Assembly: GCA_029263315.1 (NCBI GenBank)
Contig: JAJCXR010000048.1
Location: 359,913 to 423,912 of the forward strand
Source of the DNA: Acidobacteriota bacterium
GTDB taxonomy: Bacteria; Acidobacteriota; Thermoanaerobaculia; Multivoradales; J023
Length of the DNA stretch: 64,000 nucleotides
Reading direction: 5' to 3'
In this document: one piece after another, positions 60,522-64,000 of the stretch
How the letters are laid out: the number at the start of each line of letters is the position of its first letter
How positions within the stretch are numbered: the first letter of the stretch is position 1
Made by a program: the position numbers and the translations under genes
The notes under the pieces: model-generated
Told to the model about the DNA's origin: nothing
The model's database searches: none
Seen by the model: only the letters and a program-made list of their open reading frames with translations

Positions 60522-61418
60522 ATGCTGAAGGGACGCCTGGGGCTCGAAGGAGCGCGCATTCCCCACGCCGATCGGCATGGCCTGATGTGGCTCGGCCGCG
60601 GCCAGCTGACGGTGGAAGACGGCACCTTGCGTTTCGTCACCGCCGGTTATGACCAACTGCCTTCCGGCGACTATGCCGTGCCCTATCAAATGGTGTCGTG
60701 TTTCATCCTGGAGCCGGGCACCAGCGTCAGCCACGATGTCCTTCGGTTGCTGGCCCGCCATGGTTGCGGCCTACTGGCGGTGGGCGAAGGCGGCGTACGG
60801 CTTTATGCCAGCCTACCGGCGGGGCCAGGACGCTCCGCCTGGGCACGCCGCCATGCCCGCATCTGGAGCGACCCGGCGCAGCGCCTCGCCGTGGTGCACC
60901 GCATGTACGCCTGGCGCCTCGGCGAGTCGGACAGTGAGACGACGGACCTCGACACCCTGCGCGGCATCGAGGGGGTGCGGGTCAAGGAAAGCTACCGCTT
61001 GATCGCCCAACAACACGGCATCACCTGGCGCTCGCGCAAATACGACCGCAGCGATCCGGAGGCGGCCGATCGCCCCAACCAGGCCCTGAATCATGCCTCC
61101 ACCGCCGTCAAGGCGGCGGCCATGGTGGCGGTGGCGGCCAGCGGCACCCTGCCGCAGCTGGGTTTCATCCACGAAGATTCCGGCCTCGCCTTCGGTCTTG
61201 ATATCGCCGACCTCTACCGCGAGCAAGTGACGCTGCCCGTCGCCTTCGCCGCCGTCAAAGAGCACGCCAAGCAACCGGACTTGCCCTTGGAACGGCTGGT
61301 GCGTCGCCGCGCCGTCGCCGCCCTACGCCAAGGCAAGATCGTCGCCTCGATGATCGACCGCATCCACGAGCTGCTGCCTGAAGAGGCGTCCGTCAGAGGC
61401 GATGCGTCATGCCCATGA
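60522..61418 (+). CDS. cas1: CRISPR integrase Cas1 (type I-E)
   Basis: 298 residues from ATG 60522 with GAGG about 6 nt upstream; the opening MLKGRLGLEGARIPHADRHGLMWL is the type I-E Cas1 start. The metal-binding catalytic residues are present: Glu150 (RGIEGVR), His217 (GFIHED) and Asp230 (LDIADLY), aligned with E. coli Glu141, His208 and Asp221. It integrates spacers at the leader-repeat junction together with Cas2. It follows cas6e by 73 bp and overlaps cas2. Confidence 0.97.
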   Translation: MLKGRLGLEGARIPHADRHGLMWLGRGQLTVEDGTLRFVTAGYDQLPSGDYAVPYQMVSCFILEPGTSVSHDVLRLLARHGCGLLAVGEGGVRLYASLPAGPGRSAWARRHARIWSDPAQRLAVVHRMYAWRLGESDSETTDLDTLRGIEGVRVKESYRLIAQQHGITWRSRKYDRSDPEAADRPNQALNHASTAVKAAAMVAVAASGTLPQLGFIHEDSGLAFGLDIADLYREQVTLPVAFAAVKEHAKQPDLPLERLVRRRAVAALRQGKIVASMIDRIHELLPEEASVRGDASCP

Positions 61419-61756
61419 CCATCGTCGTCACGCGACAGGTGCCGGGGCGTTTCCGCGGCTTTCTGGCCTCCTGCATGTGCGAGATCGCCCCCGGGGTCTA
61501 CACGGCGCCGCGCATGAACCGCGGTGTGCGGGAGCGGGTGTGGGCCGTGCTCGAGGAATGGTGGATGGCCTATCCCGACAGCTCGGTATTGATGACCTGG
61601 GAGGACCGCAAGATGGTGGGCGGCCAGAACTTGCGCACCCTGGGTTTGCCGCGCCAGGACTTGCAAGAGCAAAACGGTGTCTTCCTGGCGCGGCGGGAAG
61701 TGCCCGCCACCCCTGCCCCGGAGGAAGCCGACGGCCAGAGCACGGAGGCCACGTGA
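61409..61756 (+). CDS. cas2: CRISPR adaptation protein Cas2 (type I-E, CasE-type)
   Basis: 115 residues from ATG 61409 (a second ATG at 61415). MTIVVTRQVPGRFRGFLASCMCEIAPGVYTAPRMNRGVRERVWAVLEEWW matches the type I-E Cas2 subfamily rather than the classical Cas2. It forms the Cas1-Cas2 integrase complex. The C-terminal tail after LARREV is Pro/Glu/Thr-rich and ends just before the DEDDh exonuclease gene (stop 61754-61756, next ATG 61758). In some type I-E systems this tail and the exonuclease are a single fused protein. Confidence 0.95.
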   Translation: MPMTIVVTRQVPGRFRGFLASCMCEIAPGVYTAPRMNRGVRERVWAVLEEWWMAYPDSSVLMTWEDRKMVGGQNLRTLGLPRQDLQEQNGVFLARREVPATPAPEEADGQSTEAT

Positions 61757-61757
61757 C

Positions 61758-62303
61758 ATGGCCGGAGTCCTCGCCGCCCTCGCCCAATTGCGCCACCGTC
61801 CGTGGCTCGCCCTCGACACCGAAACCACTGGCCTGGGGCCCTACGACGTGATCATCGAAATCGCGTTGGTGGAGGGCCAGGGAGCCATCCTGGCCGACAC
61901 CACCGTCGCCCCTGGCCGTCCGGTCACCGCCAAATCCAGCCAAATCCATGGCCTACAACAGGCAGACCTGGCCGAGGCACCGTCGTGGACCAGTCTCTGG
62001 CCGCAGATCCAAGCTCTCCTGCACAGCCACAGCGTGGTGGCTTGGAATGCCGCCTTCGACCTCCGCCTGCTGCGCCAAACCTGCGACCGCTACGGCCTGC
62101 CCATGGCCGTGCGACGCATCCTTTGCCTCAAACAAGCCTTCCGCCAGCGCCACCCCGTCACCCGACCGACCCTCGCCGCCGCCTGCCTCGCCCTGGGCAT
62201 CGCCGAGCGTCCCAACCACCGGGCCCGAGTCGACGCCGAAGTGGCCCGACAAGTGGCATGGAAGCTGATGCCGGGAGGTGACATCCAAGCGACCGAAGAC
62301 TGA
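61758..62303 (+). CDS. DEDDh (DnaQ-like) 3'-5' exonuclease next to cas2, probable prespacer trimmer
   Basis: 181 residues from ATG 61758, one base after the cas2 stop. The DEDDh motifs are complete: Exo I LALDTETTGLG (Asp/Glu), Exo II VVAWNAAFDLRLL (Asp), and Exo III NHRARVDAEVA (His...Asp). DnaQ-like exonucleases fused to Cas2 in other type I-E systems trim the 3' ends of prespacers before integration, so this separate gene most likely does the same. A general DNA polymerase III epsilon role is less likely given the position at the end of the cas operon. Confidence 0.9.
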   Translation: MAGVLAALAQLRHRPWLALDTETTGLGPYDVIIEIALVEGQGAILADTTVAPGRPVTAKSSQIHGLQQADLAEAPSWTSLWPQIQALLHSHSVVAWNAAFDLRLLRQTCDRYGLPMAVRRILCLKQAFRQRHPVTRPTLAAACLALGIAERPNHRARVDAEVARQVAWKLMPGGDIQATED

Positions 62304-62383
62304 TCTTTGACAACTGAATGCAGAATCCAAAGGGGTGCCGAAGGGTCCGCCACCCCGCCATCCCCGCGGCAGAATGTCGCAGG
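62304..62383 (+). promoter_or_regulatory. CRISPR leader region (short, 80 bp)
   Basis: The 80 bp between the exonuclease stop and the first repeat are in the position of a type I-E leader. They include an AT-richer stretch (CTTTGACAACTGAATGCAG) and a hairpin-prone CCGCCACCCCGCCATCCCCGCGG-like GC part just before the repeat. TTGACA at 62306-62311 could be a -35 box for the array. Promoter and IHF site were not established. Confidence 0.45.
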
Positions 62384-64000
62384 GGTGTCCCCGTGCCCGC
62401 GGGGATTGACCTTCTTGACGATTTCTTTGGTGTGTGTCATATTCGGTGTCCCCGTGCCCGCGGGGATTGACCTCATTTGTATTAGACCGTCTAAGAGGGA
62501 ACGAGGGTGTCCCCGTGCCCGCGGGGATTGACCTCAACCAGCGTCGCCGTTCCATCCGTGTGGATGGGTGTCCCCGTGCCCGCGGGGATTGACCCTATCT
62601 ACAACAGGGATATGATCATTTTATCGAGGTGTCCCCGTGCCCGCGGGGATTGACCTGTTGGTGGCTGCTGCTCGTTTTCGTATTTCTAGGTGTCCCCGTG
62701 CCCGCGGGGATTGACCCCTCTTCGTGGTCAAGCTTCATCACTTTGACGTGGTGTCCCCGTGCCCGCGGGGATTGACCTTTGTGGAGGTTCCAAAGCTCAA
62801 AAGCACAGCTGGTGTCCCCGTGCCCGCGGGGATTGACCCGGGTTTCTATGGTGTCGAGACTCACAAGAAAGGGTGTCCCCGTGCCCGCGGGGATTGACCT
62901 GGAGCCGATGGCGTTGATGAGTGGATTCTGACGGTGTCCCCGTGCCCGCGGGGATTGACCCTTAGGATCTCAGGCAACCCCTTACATGGAAGGGGTGTCC
63001 CCGTGCCCGCGGGGATTTACCTCTTAGTCATGTCCTGTAGTCGGAGAGCATGCCGGTGTCCCCGTGCCCGCGGGGATTGACCCCATGATTAGCGAAGCGA
63101 CTCGCAAGGTCAACGGGTGTCCCCGTGCCCGCGGGGATTGACCTCTTGGAATACATCCTCGGGCTCCTATGGCTGGGGTGTCCCCGTGCCCGCGGGGATT
63201 GACCCTGCCGCGGCGGGGCGCAGGGTCGCAGAAATCCGGTGTCCCCGTGCCCGCGGGGATTGACCGCAGCCTGGGCAGCCTACTGGGACATGCGGGAGGG
63301 TGTCCCCGTGCCCGCGGGGATTGACCTCGCGACGAGGTTCGGCAGCATGTCGGATACAAGGTGTCCCCGTGCCCGCGGGGATTGACCCTTCCGCGACCCG
63401 GTGGTCACCTTCTGCTGCTCGGTGTCCCCGTGCCCGCGGGGATTGACCCTTATGGGTCGGCGTGCGGGATACCTGGATCAAGGTGTCCCCGTGCCCGCGG
63501 GGATTGACCCCCTGGGGCGCAGAGACCGCGCTCGAGAAGAGAGGTGTCCCCGTGCCCGCGGGGATTGACCCGCCGGGGGTCTGCGTCGAGGATCTGCTGG
63601 ATCGGTGTCCCCGTGCCCGCGGGGATTGACCCATCCAGGGTTTCTCCGAGTGCATTGATGACCCGGTGTCCCCGTGCCCGCGGGGATTGACCGTGTTTCA
63701 CACCGCGTACGCGGTGTGCGCTCTTGGTGTCCCCGTGCCCGCGGGGATTGACCCCTCTACTTAGCTGCTAAGTGGTAAGCAGCGCCGGTGTCCCCGTGCC
63801 CGCGGGGATTGACCTTAGGGCTCCGCGCTCCTACCTCGGCAAGATGGGGTGTCCCCGTGCCCGCGGGGATTGACCCGCACTCGCATCGAGGTGTCCCATT
63901 CTTGGACAGGTGTCCCCGTGCCCGCGGGGATTGACCCGCCTCTAGGTTAGCCCTTACTTCTTCAATGTTGGTGTCCCCGTGCCCGCGGGGATTGACCTTC
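62384..64000 (+). CRISPR. type I-E CRISPR array, at least 27 repeats, truncated by the window edge
   Basis: 27 repeats of 28 nt start at 62384 and recur at exactly 61 nt (last at 63970-63997), with 26 complete 33-nt spacers. The repeat is GGTGT, then the hairpin CCCCGTGCCCGCGGGG, then ATTGACC, the type I-E pattern (compare E. coli GTGTTCCCCGCGCCAGCGGGG...). Only repeat 11 (62994) varies, with ATTTACC. Transcription from the cas side gives the orientation shown. The base after the repeat is C in 14, T in 11, G in 2 and A in 0 units, so it could be counted as a 29th, PAM-derived repeat base with 32-nt spacers. Confidence 0.98.

Noticed and set aside
62090..63701. Reverse-strand open frames encoding repeated NPRGHGDT / GQSPRARGH / SIPAGTGTP peptides
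   Set aside because: These are translations of the CRISPR repeat in three frames; the period equals the 61-nt array unit. They are not proteins.

Overview
The window is about 64 kb of GC-rich (visibly around 60-65 % GC), gene-dense bacterial chromosome. Secreted FG-GAP/ASPIC-UnbV (CRTAC1-like) lipoproteins, a Ser/Thr kinase with C-terminal TPRs, a 'regulator propeller' histidine kinase, PQQ-type beta-propellers, ImuA-ImuB, a TonB-dependent receptor and OmpW together suggest a Gram-negative heterotroph, most likely an Acidobacteriota member. This assignment rests on gene content only; no rRNA or tRNA gene is visible.

Layout. 1-4.5 kb: end of a TonB-dependent receptor, a small membrane protein, a secreted linear-amide (choloylglycine-type) hydrolase, and a convergent Ser/Thr kinase-TPR protein. 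4.7-8.5 kb: a two-gene cassette of a large N6-adenine DNA methylase coupled by ATGA overlap to a candidate PD-(D/E)xK nuclease, probably a restriction-modification-like defence island. 8.7-14.1 kb: SGNH hydrolase, PAS histidine kinase preceded by a 56-residue membrane protein, FdhD and RtcB. 14.1-19.4 kb: three translationally coupled lipoprotein genes (FG-GAP/UnbV, TPR, FG-GAP/UnbV). 19.4-25.7 kb: acyltransferase and a 1586-residue secreted gingipain-type (C25) peptidase.

25.7-28.9 kb is the most interesting part: an apparent RiPP (ribosomally made, post-translationally modified peptide) locus. Two 58-residue precursor genes, too short for routine gene calling, end in the same 21 residues although most codons differ synonymously. 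They are followed by a PqqD-like recognition protein, a radical SAM/SPASM enzyme and an HPr-kinase-like protein. The leader carries a YxKPxI motif, the core has two Cys ten residues apart, and both peptides end in Ser, the kind of residue phosphorylated by the HprK-like kinases of some lasso-peptide pathways. No lasso cyclase or lasso leader protease is present. The C25 peptidase gene lies directly upstream.

28.9-40 kb is mainly housekeeping (PQQ-propellers, MATE, LepA, HemW, NYN-LOTUS protein, TPMT, DUF1294, ApaG, OmpW) with two copies of a ~210-bp MITE-like element. 40.4-48.4 kb: imuA-imuB, an M16 peptidase pair (one catalytic, one not), and an ArsR/flavoprotein unit with two palindromic operator candidates. 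48.4-51.8 kb: a large propeller histidine kinase.

51.9-64 kb is a complete type I-E CRISPR-Cas system: cas3, then cas8e-cse2-cas7e-cas5e-cas6e-cas1-cas2 followed by a DEDDh (DnaQ-like) exonuclease gene and an array of at least 27 repeats at a strict 61-nt period that runs off the window. The cas3-cas8e gap holds an inverted pair of a dispersed hairpin repeat and a lone sequence matching the CRISPR repeat stem at 15 of 16 positions.
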